A DNA stretch of 64,000 nt. Origin: Liolophura sinensis (lineage: Eukaryota; Mollusca; Polyplacophora; Chitonida; Chitonidae). Numbering within the stretch: position 1 is the first letter of the stretch; every line of letters begins with the position of its first letter. The translations under genes were made by a program, and so were the position numbers. The DNA lies in contig NC_088295.1 of assembly GCF_032854445.1 (NCBI RefSeq), positions 7,692,501-7,756,500 on the forward strand, given 5' to 3'. The notes under the pieces were generated by a model that was not told the origin of the DNA, made no database searches, and saw only the letters and a program-made list of their open reading frames with translations. Shown piece after piece: positions 41,101 to 56,100 of the stretch.

Positions 41101-44100
41101 CAAACCAGGGTACATAATGACCATCAGTCACAGAATACAGACACAACTCCTTGGGTAACAGACCAGAGTACATAATGACCATCAGTCACAGAATACAGAC
41201 ACAACTCCTTGGGTAACAGACCAGGGTACATAATGACCATCAGTCACAGAATACAGACACAACTCCTTGGGTAACAGACCAGAGTACATAATGACCATCA
41301 GTCACAGAATACAGAGAAAACTCTTTGGGTAACAGTCCAGGGTACATATCACCATCAGTCACAGAATACAGAGAAAACTCTTTGGGTAACAGACCAGGGT
41401 ACATAATGACCATCAGTCACAGAATACAGAGAAAGCTCTTTGGGTAACAGACCAGGGTACATAATGAACATCAGTCACAGAATACAGACACAACTCCTTG
41501 GGTAACAGACCAGGGTACATAATGACCATCAGTCACAGAATACAGACACAACTCTTTGGGTAACACACCAGGGTACATAATGACCATCAGTCACAGAATA
41601 CACACACAACTCCTTGGGTAACAGACCAGGTTACGTATGACCATCAGTCACAGAATACAGACACAACTCCTTGGGTAACACACCAGGGTACATAATGACC
41701 ATCAGTCACAGAATACAGACACAACTCCTTGGGTAACACACCAGGGTACATATCACCATCAGTCACAGAATACAGACAGAACTCCTTGGGTAACAGACCA
41801 GGGTACATAATGACCATCAGTCACAGAATACAGACACAACTCCTTGGGTAACAGACCAGGGTACATAATGAACATCAGTCACAGAATACAGAGAAAACTC
41901 TTTGGGTAACAGACCAGGGTACATAATGAACATCAGTCACATAATACAGACACAACTCCTTGGGTAACAGACCAGGGTACATAATGAATATCAGTCACAG
42001 AATACAGACACAACTCCTTGGGTAACAGACCAGGGTACATAATGACCATCAGTCACAGAATACAGACACAACTCCTTGGGTAGCAGGCCAGGTTACGTAT
42101 GACCATCAGTCACAGAATACAGAGAAAACTCTTTGGGTAACAGACCAGGGTACATAATGAACATCAGTCACAGAATACAGAGAAAACTCTTTGGGAATAG
42201 ACAAGGATACGCATGACCATAAGTCACAGAATAAAGACAGAACTCATAGGGTAACAGATGACCATCAATCACAGAATGCAGACAGAGCTCCATGGAAATA
42301 GACGAGGATATACATGACAACTGGTCACAGAATAGACAGAGCTCCTACAGAATTGTACACAAAACACGTGTCCGCCTCTTTAGAACACACATGGTCATCG
42401 ACAACGCATCAAGAGGCCTTTACCCCTGATTTGTTATTACAAGCTGCTGCGATTTCAACACCGATATATTCACCACAACTGAACAAATTATCGCAAACGT
42501 TTTAGGTTTCCTCTCAGGTCATAAGTGCAATGGTCTTCCAGCAGCGTGCTGATGGTCGTGGTTTTTCCGCTCGGCTCTGCCCGGTTTCCTCCAACCATAA
42601 CGCTGATCGCCATCGTACAATTAAAATATTCTTGAGTGCGGCGTAAAATACCAATTAAATAAATAAATTAATTAAACATTTTTACCAAATAAATTATAAA
42701 GCAGCCTATAGAACACGACAAATTAGGGGCAACCATTAGATTAAATGATACCAAGACAAAGTATATCAGAAATACACCATCACATATTTTAATCACAATT
42801 TGTTGTCGTATCCATTTTTCATATCCCCTTTAAACCCAATCTGATTTATGTAATATGCTTGCAACGGTTTACACAATGACCATTCTTACAAAATCGTCTC
42901 AAAATTCTCATTTTACGAGTATCACAGAACTATGGTAATGTCATTACTAAGAAAAAATATGTTTTCCAAGTCATATAATTACTTAATTTGTGTTCTGTTT
43001 TTAAAAATATAAGTGAAAATTTACTTGCTTTCGTATTGAGCACATTTCAATTATAGAACTGGAACACTTTTGGCAACATAGCGTAGCACGCAAACATCGG
43101 TAACAAGGCATTAGGTGCTTCAAAATGGACTCCTACTTAACTGCCATTCTTTCATACGGTGAATGTACGTGTGGGTTTTCGCGACTGGATGCCACAATAT
43201 TTTCCCTTCTTGGATAATACCCTCTAGTGGCCATTGTTTTATTATTCGCTGGATTATGAATATCGTAGTTTCTCGGGTTTGTCGTCACACACTCATGTCA
43301 AACCCATACAGGCACCCGTAAAATATCCACCCATACCTTAAGCCTTAATAACACAACCACTCGTATTTAACAGAGACTTCCACCGCCTTCATTGTAATTA
43401 GGAAATAACTCATATTGTGATTACTTATTATGTAGTTAAAATGATATTATGGCTACTTACTGTGTTCCACCCATGACAATGGCAGGATTTGTATATATAT
43501 GAGGCAATAAACATAATCAATCAAACCTAATCACAATAATTAATGAATCAGTTTTGAATGCACGATAGGCACAGTAGATCGATAGTTGAGAACGACTCAC
43601 TTTTCACAATTACATGATTATATAAGTATCAGAAGTTTAAATAAAGTTTACAAATTTGTTGACTTCATGTTGACTTCGTGGCATAGATTGACACTCAAAA
43701 ATATAATCAACCAAGACAATGGACCGATCAGTGCTTAAATAAGCCAGACAGATTCCTTCGTATAAATAATAATCCAGTTAACAGAGTCATTGTTTTCATA
43801 AACAGGGTCGCGGACTAAAAATACATGTAACTTTTTTTTGTATATGCTAACTGCCTGTGAGTCTGTGATAAACCAAGAAGATACTTTCTTGTTACCTGAC
43901 AGCGCATGCGTATAACAGTGGGTATTGTTGCTGCTGCCAGTATATTCAGTGATGATGGCGAATATGGCAGACTTGTGTGGTCCGCCGGCGGTTACTTCAT
44001 ACCTTAACCTGCAGCAGATTCAGTTTCCACCTCACAGACGTTTTGTCTGCCAAAAACATAGCTGACTAATATAGTTTGCAAACTATTTTAAGGCCAAAAC

Positions 44101-47100
44101 AGCCATATTTGTGTTGTTGCGGGCCTTGGTTAATTTTCGGATCGAGCACTCAGATGCCGTATCGCTCTCCGATGGGAAACCGAGCCGACTGAAGTGGCCA
44201 GGTAAATGACCGAAGAGCGTGGGTCAAGTACCGGTACTGTGGCATCTTGACCGATCTGCAAGAACCTGGCTGGCAATTGAAAGATAATTAACAATGCGTT
44301 GTGACCTAGCGCCGTCGCCCTGACTTCATTAATATAATCATCCAGTCGAACGAAGGTCCAGCTTTTACTTCTGATCAAATTTGAGACCTGACATTTCTAT
44401 TTCCGCGTCAAGGTTGAGGCAATCTAACGGTAATCAGTTTGAACTGAGGTTCGTGTGGCCATAAGTTGATAGTAACGTTAATCTGCGCATGTCATAATTT
44501 TGTTTTACCTATCATATAAGTCTAAACCAGACTTACAAACCACAAGAGCAATGTATAAAACTGACAGTTATTTGTAAACACGATGTCATTGGGAGGCTTA
44601 CTTGGGTGAAGCCATAACGAGTCATTGTTAAAGAGACGAAAAGCTATTACATGACCTCTATTACATGGCCTCTACTACATGACGACTATTAGATGACGTC
44701 TATTACATGGCCTCTACTACATGACCTCTATTAGATGACGTCTATTACATGGCCTCTACTACATGACCTTGGAGAAGACAATAATGACATCACACATAAA
44801 CCAAAGCTAGAACAATATGAGATTACGAGGCTAATGGCTAATTAAAATCATCTAAATGAGACAAACAATGGCTACTGATTTATTGAGAGGAAGCGTGCCA
44901 GGATCTGATCGTAAAGGAAACGTATATAGTTACGTCAAGATGCGCATGTAAACTTATTGATGAGCTCAAAAAGATTTAAATCAGCAGTATTAAAAATATA
45001 TTATCACTGAAGTGGTGTAAACGCGCGCAAATCTACATTCAAATATAACCCTGTTCAATTATTAAGATTACTTATTTCTGACCGGATTTTAAGATTTTGC
45101 TATCAGAAATGTGATCAAGAACATTATCAACTGTATGTGAGTATTTAGTGACAGATATTTTTATAAAAGTATTAGACCAGCTGACAGCCGCGGGGTGCTA
45201 CACGGCTTCATCTCATCAACACATGCCAATCAATGTCCAAAACACTTTAATGGCTTGCCGAGATCTTATATGTGGGTGACCTTATGCATTCAAAGAACGG
45301 TTGCTAAGGGTTGTTACAGCCCAACACGTCAGTGTTTCCCAGTGACGTATTGAATGAAAACAAACAAGCTCAGAGAAAACTAAGCAAACCACATAATCAA
45401 TATATTAAAACTTAATTTTTTTCATTTCCTTCTTATTATCTATAAAAATTAAGTAAAACAAAATCGACTTTTTCACCCTGGAAGTTCACTTATATTTAAT
45501 ACTTACTTCAAATCGATCAAGCATGTAAATCGCAATAATCTCCGCCCCCAAGGGGGACACACTATACGTATTGGCCATTCAGACCGACCCAGTCTGTTAT
45601 CACGCATACGCCTTCATGTGACAAAGACACAAAGTAGGCCAGGTTGACTGAGCAACAGAATTGGATAAACTCGTCATTCAAGATTCTTGTTTCAGTGCAA
45701 TTGCCAGTCCAAAGATGACAGACAGGTAACAGCATTTTCTCGTGTCATTAACTGTTCATCTGAGCACGAAACAGAAGAAAAACTCATTACTAGGTTCTTT
45801 AAAACCTAGTAATGCTTAGTCTATGGTATGTGTCAGTCCATGTCAAAGCTAATGAAGTATCCATGGGATCACAGACTCGCCGACCTTTTATTCTTAGTAC
45901 TTCACCACTGAGGTTTCCTCGCTAGCGACAGAGTTAGATGGTTAACTTCTTAGATGGGCGATCTTAAGACAAAACTTGTTAGATGGGCAACAGTAAGACA
46001 AAACTTGTGTGGTCGGCGACAGTAAGACAAAACTTGTGTGATCGGCGACAGTAAGACAAAACTTGTGTGAGCGACAACAGTAAGATAAAACGTGTAATCG
46101 GCGATAGTAAGACAACACTTGTGTGATTGACGATAGTAAGACAAAACTTGTTAGATCGGCGACAGTAAGACAAAACCAATGTGATCGGCGATAGTAAGAA
46201 AAAATTTGTGCGATCAGCGAGAGTAAGACAAACTTGTGTGATCGGCGAACGGATCATGGTAGAAAGATAAACACAGTGGTTTCCATCTGGCAGCAGTTTG
46301 TATACTGCTCAATAAATAATGGAAAATTTCATTAAACCCTGAAACCCTTTCTGTACTAGCGTCATGTTTGAAATGTGATTACGTCTTGAAGCCCTATGAA
46401 CCGTAATGAACATAGTCTATAGCATGGCCCTGATCACCGCGAGTTTGGTCCACGGCAACAGAAAAATGTGTAAACCTATGTGGTTACAAACCATTCGATG
46501 ATGTGAAAACCTAATACGACAAAGTACGCATATTCCTGTACAAAGGCAGAAAACAATGGCCGTGTTCAGCTGCTTTGTCATTGGGGTTTAACTGATCTAG
46601 CTCGAACGTCGTACCAGGTCTTCGCGTTATAATGACCTTGACCTCTTTACCGCCCTCAGTCAAGTGCAATACGCCATACTGAAAGGTAACATGATCCTGA
46701 AATGCCAGCAGATTTAGCAGCAAATGCAAAAACACTCGAACTTTTACTCCATTGTCAAAACGAATGTGATTAATAGACTTGCCTTCCTTCTGATCATCAT
46801 TGATTAATGATGATCAGAAGGAAGGCAAGTCTAGTAATCAATCTAACTGGAATGCAATAAACGCTAGTGGCGTTTTGTATGTTTTTGAAGCAATTATCCT
46901 GGAAAACACTGTGGGAGATGAAGTTAGTCGTGCGCTTGATGGTTTGTGTAGTTGACAGTAAAGCCACATGAACAGCATAAAATACCTTAAACATTGCATC
47001 ATTACATAGCCTTGCTTAAAAAACACAGGACACACAACCCCTGCATAAAACAGGCGACCACACGGGGTCTCTCGCCTAACAGATTAACTTCACTGAAGTT

Positions 47101-50100
47101 CATATAAGTCTGGATGCATAGAGCGTGTAAAACGCCACTCTGTGGGCTTGCAGGACATATCATGTGTGACTACATAGCCCTACCGACACAACCAGAAAAT
47201 ACTATTTAACGGGTAAACTAAACCCCACACAGAACCCTCCTGAAGTCCAGCACACACAAACTGATAGCAATATTATAGCCGATCAAGCCGTTGTGATGCG
47301 TTTAACTGTGACAAAGCCATTGTTTCTATCTGGATATGACAGTTAACCCAAGGTGATCATGGACGGCTTACCGCTAAATCACAACAGTACATGAACTCAG
47401 GCCGTGTTCAGCCAACACAGTGTTGGGCATGAGTTAATACGATTTCATTATTTTATTCATGAAGATAGTACGTGGAGTATAGCAGGTCAACTGAAACCAT
47501 AATTACACCTGGCGTGAGCCGCTTAAATAAGCCCTACCCTATTTCCACTTCATCATAGTAAAGAATTCCTTTGATGAAGGCATATGACCAATGCCCACAT
47601 TTTGATCCTTTCCCTATGATAAATCTTTCAGTCTGCCAGGAAATGCAAAAGATAAATTCTGGACTCATCCAGTCGGTATTCCTTCCCTCCACGTAGATGT
47701 CAAGAGCCAAAAGTTCTTGTGAAACTGAAGCGAACTAGAAAATACCGTATGAGTACAAATAATCAACCGAGTTGATGTGAATGTGAACTGTTGAATCTGG
47801 AATGAATGCTCTGTACTCTCGTTTGAAATGTCTAGTGTGACGAAAGAGTTTCAAGTCCAGTTCTGCAGATTTCATGCAATATCAAACTCCAGATTACCAA
47901 GTTTATTGCCACACTGCTACACTGGTGAATCTGTCTAGATTAGGTACGCCTATGTAACAAGCAATTACCATTTTCTTTGCGAATGACTGGTACCAATTAA
48001 TTGTTGAAATTAAGACGTCATCGCCATGGGTGACATTCTCAACATAGAATATCTTATTGACAATTGTGATTTATTCGTATATGGGAGACAATTCTTCAGG
48101 GTAACTCCAACACGTCAGCATCAATACCGTCCTGTGTTTTGCATATTTGAATTACAACACCGCAACTATGCCAAACATCTTAACAGAGTAAAAAAAATTC
48201 CAAGAAGAGTGTCGACGAAGACCTAAAAGAGGTCTAGAGTAATCTCACACGGTGATTTGTTGGGTTTTTTCACTGATGTAACAGCCTCTAGTTGCTGGGG
48301 TACATCAGCTGAGCTGACATGCTAACCATCGGGTTAATTACATTTGGATGTGAGCGAAATGCTGACCGCAGTCAGCGTGGAACGTGGACGAATAATTGCC
48401 GGTGGCACACTAAACACCACGGAATCCTCGCTGATAGACCTGCATTTGTGAACACATCAGCTTCAATGGAGTTAATTGTGCGAGTGCACAATACCCCTAC
48501 AACGCTGACAAAACAGTCGGCTTTCTAATAGTTTCGCCTTTCACTTAACTTGCAAAGTCAATTAAATGGAGTCGACCGGAGCTAAAAATACTACTTTGGA
48601 CAAAATGGGGATACAAAGAATTTTCGATACGGTATGCGAGAAAAAAATCGAATTCAAAAAACTGAAATAGACTTTAAATATGTATTTTTTTAAAAAGAAA
48701 CGTTCCTCTCAGCATAAAAATACATACTGTAGTTCTATGGCTCACATCAAGTCTGTCAGGCTTTCTTTGCTTAAAAGAAAACTATCTAAGAACCGGTGTT
48801 AAATTGTTCCTACTTTCTTACTGAGGTGTCATTAATCTTAAATGACTGCAATGAGAGACAATCTACAAACTCCCATTGGTTCGTGTGCCAGTCTCTTCTA
48901 TCGCACAAACCTAACGCACCAGGAAGACGTCGTATGACGTGTCCTTGAAGTAAGTGAAACCCATGCAGACATGCATGTAATGAGGACCCAGAACACATCC
49001 AATCCCACTAGACTAATCCATTTACGTATTAATCCATTTCCAGTCATACTTTTAGGCCTTTATCACTGCTCTACATCTTTAATGGCAATCTGAGGACATT
49101 TTCTCAGAAATCCAGCTAAAGGTTGAATTGAATCTTTCTTATTTTTCCTGGTGGATTGTTATAGGAAGTTTATCGTGTTAGTGTTGTAGGCAAACATTCA
49201 CCTGTCTAGTGTTGTAGGCAAACATTCACTTATCTAGTGTTGTAGGCCAACACTTATCTAGTGATCTAGGCAAACATTCACTTATCTAGTGTTGTAGGCA
49301 AACATTCACTTATCTAGTGTTGTAGGCAAACATTCACTTATCTAGTGATGCAAACGTTCACAATATTGTCACTCACACAAAGCAGCTGTGATTTGTTCAA
49401 TGTTCCAGGAAGGCCTGGTGCTTTCCTTTCCGGTAAAAATGCTAACACGGAAATAACATCAGCCTGCTACATTATTTTTAGCACAAAAGTCTTTCACTGT
49501 CAAATGAAATTAGTATTCACTGACACAATTCGCCTTTGGGTTACCCAGTGCTCGAGCAGACCAGCTGTGCATACAGTCAGTTCAGCCATACTTACGTCTG
49601 AAGTACTTCAGTGGTTGACTCTCCTCATAAGGCGCATGGTCAATGTAGATAACGACATATTCTCCCGAGTCCACCAAGCCTCGATCATAGAGGTTGCTCA
49701 TGAAGTCCACAATCCCATTACCGTCGCCCAAGAACACATACACTGAAAACCAATAGCGAAAGTAACTGTTGAGAATTACAATACATATATTAGCATTGGT
49801 AGTTCGAAACCTTGCTTCAGCAAGAGAAACCTAGGGAAACAGCATGAATGTATTGTCTTCTCATAACACCAAACTTTGGACTAAAGGAATATTTGGAGAA
49901 AATAGATCAGTCTTTGACTGTTCAGATTTTAACAGTTCACACGCATATGTAATGGCGAAAAGTACATAAGGGGGCATAAGCTACAGACATTTCCTTGTCG
50001 CTTAACAACATTTAGATAGATACATGTATGTACATGTTGCGCTAAGCAAATGAACTTTCTAGTTTAAAGAAACGCCATAGTCATTTAGTTCCAAGGAAAG

Positions 50101-53100
50101 AATGGCTAACAATACATTTATACCCAATTTTTTCCTGCAGAACATCAGAATGATGTTTACCATCCCAAACAAAGGCACAGTACAAATGAGCTAAACTGTG
50201 AAATTCCAAATCTGCCAAAAATTTTGTTAGCATCTACTGTGTGAGAGAGTTGTCGTGAAACTCTCTAATGCCCGGGTTTAAAGGAGTTGGGCTTAATTGT
50301 CCAAGTAAGAAAACAACCGACTTTAACTGTCGTACAGAAGACTGAAAACTAAAGCAATATGATTTGCTAAACATATGACTATGTATGAGACATGGTCGCG
50401 TATTAACTGTATATATACTATATTGTACTATATGTATTATACGCACAGATATACACAACTGTATACAATACACACCTTTATTATTTCATCAAAACTCACG
50501 GAAGACGCAGTTACGTTTTTAAAGATCCTGTTGAAATCATATAGCTGCTTTTTCCTAATTCACATTTTTTTCAACCTGTAGAAAAATAGTTTTTACTGGC
50601 ATCGATACAGGTCAAATTTGGAAACACGGGTCGTCAGTAGCTGTGTTTTGAGGTTGTATATACACACCAATGTAAACAATTATGATTAATGTTGTTCTAA
50701 CTACGTGACTACTCTACAGAGGCATGCATAAAACATCAACACATGTTTCTTATTATATCCTCCAGTATGCATCCCCACGACTAATACATCATTTGTTTAT
50801 AAGAATCACAGTGAAACTGTGGAACAAGTCATGAAATAGGAGTGGCAATATGCTTAATTAGAACATTTTCTTTAGGCACATCATAAAACACATCGTATCA
50901 CGCCAAGCCGTGACGTTATGCTGTCGTTCAGGTCCTAACTGCTGTCCAGTAAAATATATACCTATAGGACCTCCGGGAGGATATCTATCATTGCAGTGGT
51001 TTAGGTCATCGGTTTGTCCCATAAAATATAGACTTTATCTCGCATCGTGCCGTGCAAACTATGATATCATAGTTCCCCCTGCAACAAAAATACTACTGAT
51101 AGGCATTGCAATAAGAGCCGTAGTGTAACGTGTTCAAGGGTAAGTCTAGATTCAATGAAGACTGCACATCAGGTTTTCCGCCTTCACAGATTGGTAAATA
51201 AATCCATTGGCTGTTTTCCGGAACCGTCTGAGTTAGGGCCGATACCGACAAGCCGGACATCAAAGAGTATCTGATCAGTGAACAGTGGCCTTTGAAGACT
51301 CGAGCTTAGTTAATGAATTTGAGACTTAGGTGAAGTCCTCCGTTGTTTCTGAACAGTTCGATCCTGTGTGTATCGATATGCTAGCGATGTCATATACTGG
51401 TAGTTGTTTGATCCCTGTGTTTACCAACACGATGAAAAACTGCCGTTTAATGTTTGTGGACCTGAAGGTCCGCATACAACAAAAGCCTCTTTTACACTAC
51501 TTTAATATGTTTAGGACTTCAAAAAATAAACGTGTCTCGTGATTTGACACATCGACAGAGAAATGTTTGCATCAAAAACTAACTCGGGACCGTCTTGTTA
51601 CAAGTGAACACTTTTGCTTTTCAGACTAAAAAATATAGTTAACATGACGCCTGCCCCATACCAGCAAGTACACAAATAGGAAAGCATGTTGTAAATCTGG
51701 TCTCATTCCAAAACTATATTGCGCTTGACAATGATAATCTCGTATCGTATATGTTGACATTATGGTATCCGATATTTTTACCAAATAAGAAATGAATGAC
51801 GTACGTAAATTAACAGGCAAAAATGTTCTCCCGACCATAACAAAACAAAATTTGTGGATCAATTGTTTGTCCAAAATACATCTTTGGCGTGAAGTCAGAA
51901 TTTGTTTAACCCGTTAGCGAAATTATTTTGAGCACTGTGGATAGGGCGCGATGCTAAGAAAGACATCACTTGTATGGTTTCCGTGCTGAGGAGAGAGTCA
52001 CGGCTCGAGGATGTGAATGAGAGCTTTCGATATAAGCTCTGAAGGCCACCTGCGGAAACCTCTCAAGTTGCTACCTCCACACACTCCATGCACTCGCCCG
52101 AGGCGTTGTCATTTCTTGTCCCTCTTTACTCTACTAACATCATATATTGATTATGTTACCGATGTGTTTCCAGCTTTCCCTGCAGCTGCTGGCTTCTCGC
52201 TGACATCTTATCTGATGAAGACATTTGATCATCGAACCCCAGATTTAGGCTGATTGAAGCCAACATTGTCAAAGACTATACAGGATCAAACGTCATAGAT
52301 CCAAATTCTGTACTGATTTGATCAGAAAGACCTTGATAAATTCAGGCAATATAAATAATGGTAGCACAGGTTAGCACAACACAGTGTGCTAAAGGCCATC
52401 TAGTATTCATGTTTCTCAAACGTACCACAGGTGCAGAGAAATGCACAGAAAATCTACGAGTACCGTCTTTCGTTCAATGTGAGAAAAGTTTTCATTCCGA
52501 TAAAGTGAATATTTTGAGTAAACTTTGGATGGATTTTGTTCATTCCCATTGATTCTTGCTCCACTACATCTTTAACGGTCATTTTATTCTACTAGTCATT
52601 TACTTTCTCTGTGTGCCACGTAAAACAACAATCAAATAAATAAATATATACTTTATCTGCCACTTTTTCCGCCAAGTCAGCCCAGAAATGTCGGTTCAAT
52701 GTCTCATGTTATTTTCACAAAATATTCAGATCTATTTTAAACATTGCCGATGTTGTCCAAGACCATGTCATTCAATGATTTCTGAATAGGATAATACGCC
52801 CCAAATTTCAATGAGCACGAGAAACAATTGACATGGCTAAACTTTGAGAACATAATTTCCATGACCAAACAGGTACTACAATTTTTAATTTCCCTGAACT
52901 GACTAATGTGAAGACGTTTGCAAAAAACACTGCGGCTTTAAGTTCCCGGATTTATAAAATCCTTACTCCGGGTGAGGTACGACACGGTTTCTTTATTTCT
53001 TTTTCTTCTGATTCTGTTTGGGGTTTTTTTTCTTTTCCTGTTGCAGATTTCCGCTCATAAACTTAATCGCCAGTTATCTTACTGAAAACAACCATTGTTT

Positions 53101-56100
53101 ATCTTCTGATTCTGTTTTTGGAGGGTTTGTTTGTAGATTTCCGGCCATAAACGTAACGCCCATATATCCTAATGAAAACAATCTTGAGTTGCTCTTTAAT
53201 TACCAAAGAACAAAAGAAATAGGGGTGTATTCTTCTAACCAGATTGAGAGTTGGAGCCAGACTGAAGAGTGCGTGCTAAACCTTAATTAGCTTGATAACA
53301 GCTCCAGACAATGGAAATATACCAGATCACATACAGGAACGACAGTCTTAACAACTTATGTAAGGAGTTCCTCCCACTGGAAAGCCCAGGCTCTAACCTT
53401 CATCAATTTCTGTAAACAAATGAGTTTTCTTGAAGGAACTAGTTCCTCTAACGCGCCAGGACCTTCCAATAAGATTTGTACATGCCCTGGTGACAGGAGA
53501 CTGGCACGCTGTTTTCCCACTTAGGTTAGGGCTGTTGAACGATGAGGACGCCATACAACTGTTACAGAGCAGCTCAGGTGACACGAACACACGCCATGCA
53601 CCACAAGCTCGATGAACTGACCAGTTCTAACCGTCATCAACTACTCTAATCAGGTTATACATCAGGCCTAAGCACGGAAAAACCTGTTGATACAGAGCTC
53701 ATACAAGACAGAGGACTATATCTGCATGAGTGAGTGAGTGAGTGCTTGGGGTTTAACGTCGTGATCAACAATTTTTCAGTCATATCACAATGAAGGAATC
53801 CTTAGATTGTATGCGATGTACCTCGTTGTTGCTCGACGGATTTCCACCGCTCTTTTGTCTAGTGCTGCTTCACTGAGACGACTTACCGAAGGCAAGTAAG
53901 CAGAAATGAGACATGGACTCAATCATAAGTTATTCCAGAAGTATACTGCGTTTCTGTATCCCCTCCATTCTGATTGACCAATGTAAGATGTTATTGAAAA
54001 CAGGTAACACGATTCTAAGGAAATAAGGGAAAGAACTCAGCGTGTTTTAAATACGCCAGTTAAACCTAAACGCACTGGAATGTCTTATGTACCGGGAAAA
54101 TGTTGGTCGGTTTGTCAAGAAGCTTATTGCGATGCGGTAGATATGAGTATCACAGCATTCAGTTTTAACAACACTTTCATACCGTGTTCCAAAATATTCG
54201 TGTGTACAACATTTCTATTATTCATGGCCATGCGTTCGTCTATAGTTAGAAACACCCCTGATGCGTGTGATATCGCAAAGGAGTAAGTATAACTAAGGAA
54301 TCATGTAAATTAAGCGCGGTATTTTCTTCTTTCTAATAATGTACATTTGATAATAATACGCACTAGCCCCCATCATAATATACGCTGACAATACAAGGAA
54401 TAGGGACCGATTTGAGTGAGTGAGTGAGTGCTTGGGGTTTAACGTCGTACTCAACAATTTTTCAGTCATATGACGACGAAGGAATCATTAGGGTGCATGT
54501 ACGTGTAATGTGCCTCCTTGTTGCAGGACGGATTTCCACCGCTCTTTTATTTAGTGCTGCTTCACTGAGACGACTTACCGAAGGCAAGTAAGCCGCCCCG
54601 CCCGAGCCATTATACTGATATGGGTCAACCAGTCGTTGCATTATCCCCTTCATGGGACCGATTTGAAGGTGGGGGGAGGGGGATATATACATGTAATAAT
54701 CAGAGAAGAGTAATTCGACGGTGATCATATTTATAAAATAAGATGTCGGAAAAAAAACCTATCAAAAATGAACATGGATTAACTTAAATGTAGGGCATCG
54801 CTTGTAAGCTGCAAGAAGTGCTTGGATTAAAACTACACCTAATCATTGCCCCAGAGTAAATAGTACAGTTACTTCAGGTAATAACTCCCTGGGTGTTGAG
54901 CTGTTAGCAGAGAATTATACCTGTGAGCGATTCCCACTCCCACAGACCGCGCACATGGAAAGAACAATGTTTTAGTAATTGGACCGATCAAGCGTTAGAT
55001 ATAATGTGTGTGTTTTACAGGCCTCTGCATCCGGGCTATTACAAATGTTTACAACACAAATCGCTCTTCCTGTTCGTCTTGTCATTTATTAACAGAAATG
55101 AAATCTAATTACATCCTTAAAACGTACTTAAGTCCATCAATATAAGAACGACACTGTTCTGAAATAATGAGGTACAATCACGCTAGCTAATATCTGTGAG
55201 TCTTAATGTGTACTTCCTGGCTGAGATGGACGCCAGTCGAAACAATTGCTGAATTGCTTTGCCCATGGGGTCAGCTAATATCGACAGGGACTCTTAAGGA
55301 AGGCTAGTAATCAGGATAGTGGGTGAGAGGATCACTGGCCAGGCTGAATGAACAGTTACGACACAAACATCCTTATTATTGTCCAAGAAAAAAACGTTAA
55401 CGTAACCAAACTGTACTTTTGGCAAGCACAGGCTATCAAACCTCCATGACTGTAGAGTACAATCCGGACGTGGAGACAGACACTAGCGTTGTATAAAATG
55501 CCTGTTCTCTCCAGTCATGTGGTGTTAATTACCAGCCAGTCTTGACACGCGTAAAATTTCTCATACAATCTCACTGGGTAAATAATTCAGAGAAGCAGTA
55601 TTTGACATCAATGAAGTGAAGGTGAAATGTTACTTTTGGTTTGGAACGGCCGGGATAGCACAACACTTGTCAACATACTTGCCCTACCCTCACCCAATAT
55701 GCCACACGTCGTACGAGGCACATAAAGAGCGTAGCATAAGTCACAACCAAATGAGTTCGGGGTCACACGTCTCGCAGTTTGCGCAGTTTGCGCAGTCTAA
55801 ACTTCGTTGAATACCACTGGTCTTCCACCACTATGGCGTGCATACCCGTATGTCACAGTTCTTAAGTAAATTGCAGAAGGTTCGTTGTTTATTCCGGGCA
55901 CGCTGGTATCTCATGAAACTCACCACTATCGTGTAAGTTAAGTAATATTAAAAGAAGAATCGATATTAACAATTAATTAATATTACAACAACAATCAAAT
56001 AAATCAACTCAGAGTGATGGGGTCATCAAATAGTGAATGAATCAGTCAGCGTGATGAATCAGCTGGTCTATGAGATCATATCATCGACATAAATAAGCAG

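Larger units (their letters stand above)
38341..49595 (-). other. Intron 3 of the receptor gene
   Basis: About 11.3 kb, GTAAGT...TGTGCAG. Roughly a third is the 58-bp tandem array near exon 4. It also has 14-bp, 29-bp and 28-bp arrays, a SINE fragment (42538-42672), two hairpins (45785-45814 and 46774-46833) and an exon-like stretch at 46514-46698. The segment 42680-44640 shows nothing recognisable. Confidence 0.85.

Noticed and set aside
38500-42230. Regular repeats that could suggest a CRISPR array
   Set aside because: There are no unique spacers; the units are contiguous and nearly identical, inside an intron of an animal gene.
49345-49746. 133-codon plus-strand frame
   Set aside because: It is the opposite strand of exon 3 of the receptor cyclase.
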